Source of the DNA: Prinia subflava
Lineage: Eukaryota > Chordata > Aves > Passeriformes > Cisticolidae
Reading direction: 5' to 3'
DNA: 64,000 nucleotides
NCBI RefSeq assembly: GCF_021018805.1
Contig: NC_086250.1
Location: 63,036,822 to 63,100,821, forward strand
Shown here: piece after piece, positions 26,159 to 39,686 of the stretch
How positions within the stretch are numbered: position 1 is the stretch's first letter
Layout: every line of letters begins with the position of its first letter
Made by a program: the position numbers and the translations under genes
The notes under the pieces: generated by a model
Seen by the model: only the letters and a program-made list of their open reading frames with translations
What the model was told of the DNA's origin: nothing
Databases searched by the model: none

Positions 26159-29100
26159 TCCCTGATCACTCAGGATCCTTTGGTACTGCACGCATTGGCA
26201 CCATCAAGGACTTCCAAATGCCCTGGGCAGGTGCCTGCCAGAGCTGTGTTGGCTGGTCAGCAGTGCCAAAGAGCTTGTGCAGCTCTTGTGTTGGAATGGC
26301 AGGGTGTGCCCTCTTGCTGGAAAGAGCCAAGGGATGCAGAGGGGCTGCCATGGGTCAGGCCATCCCTCTAACTCTGCCTTCATCACTGAGATGGTGATGT
26401 GGGCCCTGTCTTTGGAAGGACCTCTCTGTAGTCCTTCCTTAGTCATTGATCCTTTCTGCCTGTCACTTTTATATGAGTTTACACTGTGAGCAGACTAATG
26501 AATGAGAAAGCTAAATTCTCTGGTTTTCTAGAGATTATTAAGATTCACTCATGCCTTCACCCTTCCTCTGCCCTTTGGTCTCAATTATCTTGTCATGTGA
26601 AAAGGCTGGAGCAGAAAACACACACACAGAGCCACTTGCACTCTCAGGGGTCCTTGCTGGGGTGTGCAGGGCTTGCAATGGGAGCACATGGCTGTGGGAT
26701 GCACAGTGGTGGACCCCAGGTCTTCATGCAGATGTAGGACCTCAGATCACCCAGAATATGCAACCTCACAGGGTAACAGCCCTAGGACCACCCCTACAGC
26801 CTGGTGCATTCCAGCATTTCCTCAAAAACATGGCACATTTGACCAAGGACTCTGTCCTGAAAACTGTAGCACATGTTGTTTTCACAGTATCGAGAAGTTA
26901 GGAGGGTCATAAAGCATAGGAAATATCCACTGTAGAGCACAAATAATGAAATGAACACATGATCTAACCTCATACAGCTCAGTATCACACTGACCCTGGT
27001 GATCACCACCAAAACTAGGCTGAAGAAGTCAAACTACAGAAAGAAGCAATTCTGCATTCTTTACTCTGATTTCATCATGTTTCTGGACACTTTATTAATT
27101 CTCTCTGATTTCTACATTTCCCTACTGCTTAAAACCTTTGATCTTTCCTTTGCAGAAATATTTTTTCAAAATTTAATTCCTGGTCTAACAATTGTAGTAA
27201 ATGAACGTTTCAGCTTATTTTTACTTTATAAGTGCAGTCTGCACTGGCAAGAGATGGCTTAGTAGTTTTAACCCAGGTTCTCAAAGGCATAACTTCATGT
27301 GGAAAAACATAAATTCTTTAATTCTTTATGTCTGTAAACCTGCTCAGTATGGATTTTTCCAGCTGGTTTTCCCTGGATGTTGAATTGCTTAGATGATTAT
27401 ATTGCAATTTCATTAATAATGTGACGTAATTGAGATCAAAAATCAGATGAGAGCTTCTTGGAGAACAGTTGCATTGAAAGCCTGAGAGGAAAAATGGTTT
27501 TTCTGTTCAAATAAATAGTATTTTTGATCTGACATTCCTCGAGATATAAAAGAGCACGGGACTGCTGAGATGTGCACTGCCACTTTCACTCTGTCTGTGA
27601 CTTGGTTTATAAGACTGCATGGTACTCACAAACATAATTCTTGGTTCTCTCTCTTTACAAAAGTTTTGAGCATCTATTTTTCACATATTATTTGCTTCTG
27701 TGTCCCTCATAATAAATGTGAAGTTTCTTTTGGGCCTGGGAATGAGCTTCAGTGTCAGATGTTTTCTGTGCTGCCCAGTAAGCAGTGAGATGGTGCACAA
27801 GCCTTACTGCTCTGATGCATGTCCTCCAAAATCAGCCTGTGATTACTCTTTTCTGCAAAAAATACTATTTTCTAAGGGCAGAAAAGTGGTTAAAGGCTGC
27901 ATTTTGCTTGTTTTCTCCATGACTGAGGGCAGTGATCCTTCCTGGCGTTTCCCATGTAATTCCACCAGCAATGTCTGCAGGCAGTCCTTGGAAGAGATTC
28001 ATTTAATCTGAGAGTACTACGTGATAGAAAGGGCTCAGGCACATGGGAATGCAAAACACTTCTGACTTGAAATTCGAGCCAGCAACAACATTGTTTGAGG
28101 CTTTATTTTATGGTTTAAAAAGCCACAAAATCTCTCATGTGAGTACAGGCAGGTATTATACAATAGTTAATTTTATTTATATTTACTTAACCAAACAAAG
28201 GACGACCTTGTTGGTTTACATGAAAAACAGATTTGAGCATGTGAAAACACTGGGGATACATGGCTGTAAGACTTAAAAGATGTAATTTGAATTTTTTCTT
28301 CCTTGAAAGGTCTGGCTTTGGGAGACCTTTTCAATTAATAAGTGTCCCAGGACCTCAAAGAGACAAACAGTAGTTTTCATGAAGCATACTTAAATAACAG
28401 GTGCATCTGTATATTTCTTATGAGGTCTTAAAACCTGAAAATAAGAAATGTAATTTTAAAGTTCATTGTCAAAGAAAATGTTGTTCTTTAAATCAATGAT
28501 TTAAGGAAAATCTGAAATGACACTCTTTTTACCTTTCCTAGGGTTAGGCTGAAAAAAAAAAATATGTAAAAACTAAGCTAGACAATCTGTGTGTAATGAA
28601 TATAAATTTTATCTTAAAACAGCAGAATCAAATTAAATATTGTAACATTTAGCACTTCTGCGAAGATATATGCTATCAATTTTACAGTGCAATATAAATG
28701 TTCATAAAGGAGATTATTCATCCAATTTTGAAACCCAGAAATAAAAATTAAAATTAAATGAGCCTAAAATGAGCATTGATTACAGTGTTTTTTCTGCCCC
28801 ACTTAATTCACTCTGGTAAACCTAGGACTCTTATTTCAGGGTGAGAAATTGCTTCTTCTGTGCTACTTTTAAATTGCATGAAAGCCATGGTTCTGGAGGG
28901 CAAAGTGGGAGTTTTTCAGGGTTAAGACCCAAGCAGGGTAAAGGGGGCTTTAGTGACCTTTTTGTAGACCTTACAGTGCTGGCTGCTGTGGCATTGAGGG
29001 GTGCAATGCTTTGGGTCCCACTGGAACCTCTTCTCATGGGGGCTTCATGTTCTACCAGTACATCCACTCTGCAGTTCAGAGTGCCACACAGGTCATGTAG

Positions 29101-30937
29101 ACCTCCAGGAATTAACTTTAGTCAGCTTTGTTGTTAAATGTAGTACATCTGCAGGGCACAGAGAGCAAAGGGCTCAGTGATGACACAGAGCGCAGCACTT
29201 GGCAGATGCCCTAAGCCCCATCCCACACCTGCATTATTCACTTGATCTCACTAAATGAAACACAGCTTGGGTGTGCACACAACAGAGATTCCGAAAGTTA
29301 AGGGATGCTTATGCATACAGAAAAACCCCCAGGTTTGATCCACATCTCATATGTCTTGGATTAATGTATCATTTATGGCTTCTTTTATTATTAGAAAACA
29401 AAAAAGAAAAAACAACTAGAAAACCACAAACCACCAAAGCCCTCATTACCAGGTACCAATGTTCAGGCAGGGAATTGCTCCCTGGGTACCTATGCTGCCT
29501 TTAAAATTTTCTATTTATAATGACGAGATGAGCTTTTCCACTTGTTGAAAAAAAACCCCTTGTTTTGACATTAAACTTGACCTGGTATTCTAAAGTGAAC
29601 TCAGGGAAAGAGGGTGAATCTGAAGCAATTTTACTTCTTTGAGGGTAACGAATCCCACCAGAGCATTATTGCAATGTTTATGCCAAAAACATGAGAGAAG
29701 CAGGGGATCCTCTGGTACTGCTCCATGTCACAGTGGAAAGGACAATTGCCAAATGAAGAGAAAGCTCTTGTTGAGACAAATTTTCAGAACTGGGAAGACA
29801 GTGGCAAATTCCATGTGAGCATAATGTGGTAGGAAGAGCTGCAGCCACATGTTTAGTGTCAATTCAGATGTCCTTTTTGAGATACAGCATGTAGTCTCAT
29901 AATTGAAATAAAAATGTGTATGCACCCTGTTGCCTTGAGCTTTTATCGGTTGCGTGAATGGAAATTACTACTATTTTCACTTGACTACCTTATTTCCACT
30001 TTGTGTGTCTTGCAAATCACTAAGAAAATTGGAGTATTGCAGCATTAGACCCGGGGATTTTATTTTTTTCACTGCGCCACTTTTGTGATAGTTATTTGGC
30101 TGAATTAGAGCTGAGTTTTCCCACAGACAATGAAATGCTCAATGTGTCTGCCTGACAAGGTCATGCATACAGTAATAATTTGCATGGAGCTGGAAGAAAT
30201 ACATGCCTTTCTAGGCCATAAACAAGCTCTGAGAATGCCAAAAATGATACAAGAAAAATAATTATAACTTGAATCAAACCAGCTTGTTTCCTTTAACCTT
30301 CCCCCAGACTCAGCTAATTTATTGAACTCTGGGCATCGCAGTCAGAGCTCCAAAGAGCTTTTCTGTTCCATTTTGCTGCACTCCACTGCATGAACGATCA
30401 GGGAATGTAGCAGTGCCCTTGATTCAGATGTTTACAAATCACAGACCTGTGGTATTTGACTACCTTATCAGCACACATGATGCAGATAGGAACCTTTTCA
30501 GTCATGGCAGCACAAGGAGATACTGCCTGAATTACATTACTTCACAAGTTGTAGGGCTGTCTTTCAAAAGCCATAATATATTGCTTTATTATTTTTTTCT
30601 TTTAAAAGAATATCTACTACCACCTACCTGCTAAAAGAAAATTTCTAATACTTCTGATCATAAAGGTACATTATTATTTTTTTACATGAGAAAGCAAATA
30701 TAAATCAAAATTTTAACTAACAGTTTAAGGCACCAAAAATATTTCATCTGACCCTTGTAAGATACTGCAGCAAATATTGTGTGTGGGTGGCAAAGAATTA
30801 TTGTTCTATTTTCTGTAGAACAGGATAATGAATTAGATGCCAGGGTGGAATTTTGATGACCATGGACCTATGATTGACTGTGCCCTATGAATATTTCAAT
30901 GAGTTGTTTGGTGTTGTTTCATTTGTGTGAATGTGTT
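26159..30937. other. Unassigned non-coding DNA, includes a possible conserved element
   Basis: 26160-26900 is GC-richer than average, with overlapping short frames on both strands and no recognisable domain. The rest is AT-rich. 29940-30420 is non-repetitive, retains several CpGs and holds an octamer-like 'taatttgcat' at about 30176, so it could be a regulatory element. No gene is supported. Confidence 0.5.
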
Positions 30938-31146
30938 ACAGGTTTTTTGTGTTTGTTTTGGGTTTTTTTGGGTTTTTTTGGGGTTTTTTTTTTTGGGTTT
31001 TTTGGTGGTTTTTTTTTTTTTTTGTTTTTGTTTTGTCTTTGTTTTGTCTTTGTTTTTGTTTTGTTTTTGTGGGTTTTTTTTGTTGTTTTTTGGTTTTTTT
31101 GGTTTGGTTTGTTTTTTTGGTTTGGTTTGGTTTGGTTTTGTTTTTT
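30938..31146. repeat. T-rich/G-interrupted low-complexity tract
   Basis: About 209 bp in which the + strand is almost only T and G, with runs of 3-12 T separated by GG, GGG or GGGG. It is open in several frames, giving meaningless Phe/Leu/Val/Cys-rich peptides. Similar CAAAA/CCAAA tracts in opposite polarity occur at 45230 and 49704. Confidence 0.95.
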
Positions 31147-32730
31147 AATCTACTTAGGCATTCTTGAATCCAAAAAACCAAATTATATGGTATGTTTGTA
31201 AAACCCATGCCATAGATAGCATCTTGATAAAATTACAGATATATCCTTCATAGACAGTCCTGTCTGATTTGACTTGAACATCAGCCTGGTGAAATGTTGG
31301 TCAAATTTGTAATGAAGGCTTTGTCCAGGAACTGGTGTGGTGGAGGAGACACTGGAACAAGCTTCTGTGCCAGTGAAATCATGTGTGCCTTGGGTAATTT
31401 GCTTCTGTTTGGGCTGGGGTGGTAGGGACCTATGGCACTACTCAACTTTACCCTGCCTGCTGTGAGGCCCTGATGTATGGAATGCAGGAAGATTAACTTC
31501 AGGCTCCTGTGAGGTGCATTTTCTTCTAAAATGTAAAGTTTTTTCCATTAAGCTTATGGAGAAAATGTTTTGTATACATCTGCAGGCAGGGAAGAGAAAT
31601 TATGGAAGAGAAAGCCTGATTGCCTCTACTACCCAGTGGAGACAAAGGCTGAAGCATTCTACCATTAAAATAGTTCTGTGGTATAAAGGAGATTAGCATG
31701 AAATCTCTTGTCAATAGGCATATACATACAGGAAAGCAATTTAATGTGTCCTCGTTTGTTAGCATATTGAATTAGACAGGGAATTTTGGCATTCACTGGG
31801 AGCAAGTAAATGCTTTCCATGGCCTGATGAGAGTATATTATTGATCAATTGGACACATTTGCCTATAAAACAGTGGTCCTAATCTTTTTGCACAGGCACA
31901 TGAATTTAATGTGAACATGCAGAATCAAGTCAGAAATGTGAAAATCTGTCAAAGTGATGATGAGTTCTTTTCAGTTCAGCATGATGTGTGTAGGGTGGTC
32001 AAAGAAAGAAAAAAAATACCAATCACTTGCTTAGGAAAGGTCATTGAGGGCAGGTTTGCAATATGTGGTTCTTCTGGGGACCACAGAGGGATCTGTGAAA
32101 CACCATGGTAGTGCTCTGCTGCAGAGCTGGTTGGGCAACAGTTATTAAAATCCCTGCTAGGAATGAGTTCCCTGTTATGAATGAAGTTTTGGGACTTTGA
32201 AATATTTTATACATTAATTGAAAATTAATATACATATAACCAAAGTGTGGGTTTTTTTCTAGGAGTGTTTATGAATCTGAAAACATCAAGAATTTTACCT
32301 AAAATAAAAATACTTAAAATGCCACATCTGAAAAATGTTACTGATAATTTGATATTATTTTTAACTGCATTATTTTAAATGTTCTTTTTCAGAGAGAGAG
32401 GTTGACATTAAGTAAAAATGACTTTTCACTTTTGGCTTCCTTGCCTAAAGATTGATTGATGACCTTTCCAATAGATTAGTTTAAATCTTCACAAAGAAAC
32501 ATTTCCCTCTGCATAGTACAAATATAAAATATACATGTATAGATCTGAATTTTCTGGACATCTACATCTTTGCTAATCTTCCTACCATATTCCAAGCAGC
32601 ATTTGTGTGAGCAATTACAAAGACTGAACTGTATGCTTAAAAGAAAATCTGACTTCACATACAGATACTTCCGGGACATTTTTGTCCTATGTATGTGTAT
32701 ATTTATATCTATATAATTTCAAGAATCCAT
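31147..32730. other. Unassigned AT-rich non-coding DNA
   Basis: No gene, RNA or repeat family supported. Confidence 0.55.
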
Positions 32731-32743
32731 TTTATATATATAT

Positions 32744-32789
<46 letters not shown>

Positions 32790-32790
32790 T
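32731..32790. repeat. Compound (TA)n-(CATA)n-(TA)n microsatellite
   Basis: A 60-bp tract with a TA block, about six CATA units and a second, longer TA block. Confidence 0.95.
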
Positions 32791-35700
32791 CCAGAGAGCC
32801 AGCATGAATATGGAGGCTTGTGTGCATACATCACTTTGATGAGCTGAACATATTGTATGGAGAACATAAGTCTCTGAGTAGAGACACAGTGATTGTAATG
32901 GAGGGCAGAGCAGGTCAGTATAAGATTTAACATTTTGTATGAGTCAGCTTCAGCTGCTGCTCTCCAAATAAAGAAGAGCTGGTAACTGCTTTGTCCTGTT
33001 ACAGTCCAAGAGAATCCCTGTTACCCTTTTGCTCCACAAGTTACTGAGTGTCCTGCAGGGCTGTGATTTACTCCTCTGCTGCTAGCCTGCTACTCGTGGC
33101 TGCCTGGATCATTCCCATCCCCTCTGCATGCAGAGTGCCAGGGACAAGGGGCAGAGGCTGCCTGGGGGCTCCTGGGCAGCCCCAGCCCTGGGGGTGGGAC
33201 TTGGGCTGGGCCAGATTCGCTCTGGACAGGAGGGACAGGGCTGGCCATGGGTCCTGTGGCCCTGCTGGGGCTGGGACTGATGGTCCCAGGGCTGGAATGG
33301 GGTCCTGGCTGTGGGCAGGAACAGCAGGGCCCATGTGTGCACTGACAGAAATGTGGCAGATATTTTGGGCCAGTTTCTGCTGCCCATGTTCCATGGAAAT
33401 CCTGGTCGGCATAGCAGTGCAAAGGAAGTTTCCAAAGTTCTTATATGACCTGAAATAAGAAGCTTATTCTGAGCAAAACCATCTCTGGGGAAGGAGGAAA
33501 ACAAGTGGGAACTACATGCAGTGATATCTCATGTAAATAGCTGATTGAAAAACAACCATGCTCCCCAAATCTATCATTCCTCTGTTGCCTGATCAAGCTT
33601 TCCCTGAGTTTTCCCTGCTTCTCATATGAAAGGGATTCTCCTAACAAATGCATTAAAATTTATTGATTTGCTCTCATGATTCTTTGGAACAAAAAATCCT
33701 GATGTGTTCAGCTACTATTACTTTTTTATTATCTACACCTGTATGCATTTGAAAAACTCTTTGGAGGCTTTGTATATCACCCTTTAAAAAACATCTGTCC
33801 ATCTTACCAGAGATTCATACTTTGGAAAAACCCCAAATTTAGAGTGAGCCAACCAGACTCAGGATTTCTTTGCATGAGAACTCTCAGGGCCATTAATCCA
33901 AATTAAAATCATGATTTTAAAGAAAATGAAAGCTATGAATCCATGACTGAGCATCTTTATTCAGAATTCAAGGGTTTGCAATATTTTTTTCCAATATTTT
34001 CAGTTTGAAAGTGAACTGAACTACTCACTCAGGTTTAGTGCCTTCTAACTAACATATTTTCAACCCAAGCTCATATTAATTGTGTCTCAAACAAACGAAA
34101 CAAAGGCAGTATTTTTTATAGATACAAGTTGATTTTACTATATACAGTGGGAAAAGTCCTTCTTAGCCAGGTTTTTGGTGCTTCAGTTATAGAAGAAATG
34201 TACAGTTATTTTTTTCTGGGAAACTGAATATGTTTCCAGTAAAATTGATTTACTCACCGAAAGCTTGAGTGAAAGAATATCTATGAGATTTTCCAAATAA
34301 AAGAAAGGAAATTCTAAATCATATCTATATATATGTATGTATATATATTTAGGAACTCCTGTTCCCAGCCCTGTCCTTTGATTGATTCTGTGTAAGCCTG
34401 GTTTTGAATATCTTAAGGTTTTTAATTTGGTTCCCTCCCTATAGTGTCACACAAGCAGACAGGGTACTTGCTGAATCCCTGCCTTTGAGAAGTTCTGTGC
34501 ATTTCTTTACTCTTTCCAAGGACTATCCTATTTAATGGATTCAATAACTCAGACATTACCCACTTTTATATATAAATTTTATACTCTTACCTCAGCATGA
34601 TGCATTTCTCTGTATGGCTAACTATAGAAAATATAGTTGGCAACTTTACTATATTATGGCAATGATAGTTGCTCTTAGAAACTCTGTGAAATTTAGCACA
34701 GATAAATTTCATACCATTTTAGTGGACCAAAAGTGTACATAGGGGGGTTGTTTTCTGCTGAAGCACACAAGAAAGCTGAAATGAACTTGAAAGAGATATG
34801 GGCTCTTGGCTTCATGAAAGAAAATGAAACGAGATGTTTAGATTGGTCCCTCCTGAATTGCTGGGTGTCATGCCTGGGTCAATAAACCTCACAGCCTGAG
34901 TTTTTTACAGCAGTCATGAATTTATGATTAGGTCAGCAATGAAGTAGAGTGAAACATGTTGTGGGTCTGAGCAAAAGAGTGTTCAGTCTCAGATCCCATT
35001 ACCCATCCGCCTGTCTAGGTGGAAGAAGACAGACCACCACTTAAATTGCACTCTGTGACCTAAGACTTTTATGAGGGACACTTCCCTTGGATTTATTTTG
35101 GTAATTTCTTGTTTTGATACGTGTGACACATATTTCTGTTCCACTTAGGAGACTGGCAGAAGCAGAATGTTATGGAAGCTCATGAACAAAAGATCTATGC
35201 TATGCTAATCCATTGCCAGTTTCAGGTGGCTTCTCATGGATGTGGCTGCCTGTGACTTATCTGTCCACAGAGCATCCTCAGGAACACTGGATCAGTCAGC
35301 CTTGGAGTGCACAGTCATGGTGATCTTGGGATGGGCTTGGAATTATGATTAACTGAGCATGCAGCACATTGTGCACAGAGCTCAGCGCTGGTCTGACTGA
35401 GCACCCTTTTCCTCAGCAGGAGATGGCATGTTTGGAGTTCACTGGGGAAAGCACACAGGAAAAAATATGGAGTTGGCATGACCTTCACCTCAAACATTTT
35501 TTAGCTCATAACTCATTGACCACAATACAGCCCCTGTGTATAGCCATGTGGAGTATCTGACATATAGCCCAAAAAAGTGTAATGGTTAAGCAGATATGAT
35601 TAGGACTGAGATTTTCACAGGTCTCACAAGCAAACAGGTGTTAGATTCTGTCTAAAGATTAAAAGAATTCACATGCTTAGTTAGTTAGTTAGTGTAGATA

Positions 35701-36179
35701 CTCTTACACCACCATGAGGTGTTTTTTAGCAGTAGCATTTCAAAAAATGAGAAAAGGTTCTACTTTTGGTTTGGTATAACTCTATGCTAATAGGCAGTTT
35801 TAGCATTTTAAATATATCAAAATATTTCAAAACACCACAAACTATTAATCAGACTCACAATGGAAGTGAAGACAGAAATACCTATGAACATGTCTTAGGT
35901 GTTTGATAGGCTTGGACAGTTATGAGCTTCCCTGCTTGTGTTCTGAATTGTGAGAGCAAGAGCTGTCCTAATTCCTAAAGCCAAAGATCTTCATTAATGT
36001 GTCAGTATCCCAAGGTCCCTTCCCTTTTACCATGGCCAGTGGTAATGATTGGCATCCAGCCATGAGCAGTTTTCCCTCTGTGAGCCCCATCCAAACATCC
36101 CACCATCAGTCATTGAAGTGTTTCCACACAAACTGGTGAAGTGTCATCACCTGCTCAGCTCAGCTTGACAGAGTGCTCT
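32791..36179. other. Unassigned non-coding DNA with a GC-rich island
   Basis: 33100-33340 is sharply GC-rich inside AT-rich flanks, with many 'ctggg', 'cagcccc' and 'gggctgg' words. It is open in several frames on both strands, which GC-rich repetitive sequence does by chance, so no protein is called. A shorter TA-rich tract is at 34320-34351 and four TTAG units lie near 35680. The rest is AT-rich without recognisable content. Confidence 0.5.
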
Positions 36180-36270
36180 GCCCATGGTCACACAGAGGGT
36201 GTGACAGGTTTGCCCATGGTCACACAGAGGGTGTGACAGGTTTGTCCATGGTCACACAGGGGGTGTATGG
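36180..36270. repeat. 32-bp tandem repeat, about 2.8 copies
   Basis: Copies at 36180-36211 and 36212-36243 are identical. The third (36244-36270) is partial and has a few changes. The unit contains 'ccatggtcacacagagggtg'. Confidence 0.95.
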
Positions 36271-37779
36271 CAGTATTCCCCAATGCCATCCTTCCCCCTG
36301 GAGGTTCTCACATGTTGATGAACACACAGCTACACTCCTTTGCAAGGCTCTTTGGGAAAATGCATCTGTGCTGCACTTGTCCTGAGTATCAGCAGACTGT
36401 CCCAGAGAGCCACACTGCCGTCCTGAATAAGTTCAAAAAATACCACAGAAATTTCAATTAAAAGTATTCCAAGAAATCCAAGTGGTTTTCATAACAGCTA
36501 AAGACAGTCATTCTGGTTCTTTAGTGTGTGACAAAGAAAAATTGGCTGAAGATGTGTGACAGCTGCTGGCAAACTCATTCACACTGACAAAGCTCTTGAA
36601 GTAACTGCCTGCAGTGAAGAGGTTCACTACAAACACAATCGCTTTTAATTGTAAGAATTTCCCTGGCTCATGATTCTGTTCTGAGTCAGATTCCTTAAAT
36701 CAAGGATGCTTTATGTTTTAGACTGTAAAGGTATGTCAGATCTATCCCAGTTTTTCAGTGGAAATGTTTCCTGGCAAAATTATTTTTCCAGTTGTAGTGT
36801 TATCATAAAATGTAAGGGGGGAAAAAAGGAAAAAAGAGAAGAAAACAAAAGGGTGAATGATTTTACCTCTCTGACCTATTCTTTATACTCAGTTCATCTG
36901 CTTAAGTTTTGAAATTTGCATTTTCACATATGTTTAAAGTGGCCAGATTCACATGTTAAAGAGTTTAATGACAGATGCCCGAGAGTATTTCTATATTGTT
37001 TTTCCTTTGGACAACAAATTTTTAATTTGTTTTCTCCAAGACAGAGGTGTTGTTGCCTCATTATGTCATTTGTTAATGTCCATCTGCTCTACCCAAACAC
37101 TAGGTAAATTTTTCAGTTTGAACTCTGCATTCCTACTCTATGGGACTTACCTGAGATTTTGAGAATTCATCTACAGGGTGTGTAATCATATCTTTAAAAT
37201 ATGTACTGATATTTATAAGGTCTTTAAGACTTGTTTTAAAAATTTGGTTCTTGGTTAATCATTGCTAACAGGCCGTGAAATTGTCTCAACAAAGTTCAGG
37301 ACCTTTAAGCCTGCAATCTCTTGAACAAAATCGAAAAATAATATTTCTTTGAATTCTCACTATTCAGATTGGCATAAAGTTGAATTATCCATAAATCAAG
37401 TGCAGAGACAGATACTCCACAGAATAACAGATATTCTGCATTTATTTTTGTGATTAATCACAGCAGAAGTGCTAGTGATTTAAAAAAATGTACAACCATT
37501 ATGTACACATACAAACCAGTGGGTAGAGAAAGTCTTTGGAACACCAGTGACTGGCAAATACCAATCAATGCATGAAGTACCATAAATAACAATGAAAAAC
37601 TCAAATGGAATATTGAGATGTAACATGTGGATCTTATAATCTTATAATTAGGGATTGTTCAAGATGCTGGAGAAAAACCCATCTAAAATATTATTTTTTA
37701 AGAAGTTGAACCAAAATGTGGATCAGAAATATAACAGTTACTGGGATGAATGGAGAGGCTTTTCATAAAAAAATTCCAA
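36271..37779. other. Unassigned AT-rich non-coding DNA
   Basis: No gene or repeat family supported. Confidence 0.55.
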
Positions 37780-38050
37780 AAAATCTTTGCTTGTTAAGTC
37801 CATCAGATGAAGTCTCAGAGAGAGGATATGATTACTCTATAAAGATCCTTGATGGGTAAGCATCAGGAAGGAGAAAAACTATTTATGGTAAAGGACAGTG
37901 CTGACACAAGGATAAATGCATATAAACTAGCTATGGATGCAATTAGGCTGGATATGAGGAGATTTTTAACCATGAGAGAGACAAGAATTGGGAGCAGACT
38001 TCCACTTATAAGTGTAAGGGTATAAAACCTAATTGACTCTAAGACAGAGA
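37780..38050 (+). mobile_element. Old CR1 LINE fragment near the ORF2 C-terminus
   Basis: Forward words match the end of CR1 ORF2: 'gattactctataaagatcct', 'gaaaaactatttatggtaaa', 'ggacagtgctgacacaagga' and 'ggctggatatgaggagattt'. Translating the last part gives YKLAMDAIRLDMRRFL, a typical CR1 block. Frames are broken over the full length. Confidence 0.65.
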
Positions 38051-39679
38051 ACCATATTGGTTTCTGAAAAGAATACTATAATATGTGTCATCAAACAATT
38101 ACACTTCAGGAGTCAGTCTTGTTCCCTTATTGCTATGCACAGCAATATGTGTGGTTTACAAACTGTGTAGAGAACTAATGTTTCTGCATTTTAAAAATTT
38201 TAAAGTCATTATCCACATGTAATTTTAATCCATTACCACTGTGTCTGTACAGTACCTTTCAAATTGAGTAGGATTCATTTTGACATGGTAAAAGTGATTA
38301 GTCATCAAAATAGTTTTATGAAATAACTAATCAAATGGGATGATGTGACTAGCACATTATCACCTTCCATTTGAAACTCAAAGCTCATCTGTCACAACAG
38401 ATAAAACTGTGAAACAGAGACAGGAACATTTGAGCAAGGGAAACCATCTTCTGATCAATGTTATGGTGAGAGACTAGATACTCATGCAATGATCATGTAA
38501 CACGTTAATTTAACATGAAAATATTCTGGATGCTAAAAAATCACTCTGCAATCCTTGTAGACCTAAGGATAACTTTCTGAATGTACATCAGGGCAAGTAA
38601 ATATATTTTTTTTTCTGAAATCTCTGATAATTAGGTGGAGAGCTGAGGATGCAGGAAGGCTGAGACTGCACTTGGTAAACAACACAATGTGCTTTTTTGT
38701 CATCAAGGGCATCATTGTACCCATCTTTGACTTTGTACAAATAGACTTTCATGTTCCTGTTTATTATGTATGTGTTGAAATCTAAGACTGATCGAGTCCC
38801 TCTTTAAAGCATTTAATTGAGCTCTACATTTTTCTGAAAGTAAAAAACACACCTTCAGTGTTGTGGTCTGAAATGTTCTTCCTTGAAGTTGCACCTCAGT
38901 AATCCTATTTCATTACAGAAAGTAAATAAAAATCATTATTGGAACATATTTGAATTTTACACTCAACTGTGCAGTTGAAAAAATGACACAGACCTGCATT
39001 TTTTTTTGATTTAAACAGCAATAAAAATATCAATACAAAACCTCAGTGGACTTTAATTTAATAGATTTGTAATTACACTTGTTTACACAGACTCAAACAA
39101 ACAAAAACGCCCCTAGGCATAAGTAAAGGCTTCAGACATCCAAGCAATAAGGAAAATCAACAGAAGGAACTCTACTTGGCCTCTCTTTCTGACCAAACCT
39201 GTAAGATTTCCCCCAGAGCTGCCAGATCAATAACCTCAGCATGCATGAGAAGATCTTGTAGCAGCTCTGTGAAATCAGTTCCACACTTCACGGGCAATGC
39301 CCTTCTGGTGATGCCCTTTCCTTTAGAGCAAGAGGCAATCACTCACCCAGCTCATTTCACCTCTGTGACTACACCCAAAGCTCTCTTCAGACAGGGGAGT
39401 TCTGTGCTGTCCAAGGCACGGCTCAGCTCCACGCCTTGGGAACAGTCTGGAGACCATGAGGCACATAAGCACTGGCTTTGCAGGTGAAGGAAGGCACTGG
39501 GGCTGGCTTTTCCTGCGCCACGGAGCCACGTGTTCTGGTAATCTAATTTAGAGGTGGTCAATGCTGAAATACACAAGGCAAGTCACATCTAGAATGAGTA
39601 CTTTAGAGCTACCTCTGCCAAAATGGCAAAATGGACTCTGTGACTAAGGACCAGCATGTTCTAAGGCCATCCCTGTGCT
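38051..39679. other. Unassigned non-coding DNA
   Basis: AT-rich to about 39160, then GC-richer to 39560. Overlapping frames at 39176-39576 on both strands show no clear domain. The reverse frame has a short ALTTSKLDYQN stretch that faintly recalls a LINE reverse transcriptase, too weak to call. Confidence 0.5.
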
Positions 39680-39686
39680 ATTCATC

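Noticed and set aside
28831..29137. Overlapping frames on both strands as a small gene
   Set aside because: Neither translation has a recognisable domain or a convincing start, and there are no good splice sites.
30887..31208. Phe-rich hydrophobic frame resembling membrane segments
   Set aside because: A T/G low-complexity tract translates to Phe, Leu, Val, Trp and Cys in all frames.
33068..33504. Four overlapping Pro/Ala-rich frames as a gene
   Set aside because: GC-rich sequence lacks stop codons by chance. There is no splice structure or domain.
34841..34920. LTR tail around 'gtcaataaacctcac'
   Set aside because: A lone AATAAA without a TATA box, CA end or target duplication is not enough.
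39352..39576. Reverse-strand ALTTSKLDYQN as a LINE reverse-transcriptase remnant
   Set aside because: Only about ten residues look right and nothing on either side continues the similarity.
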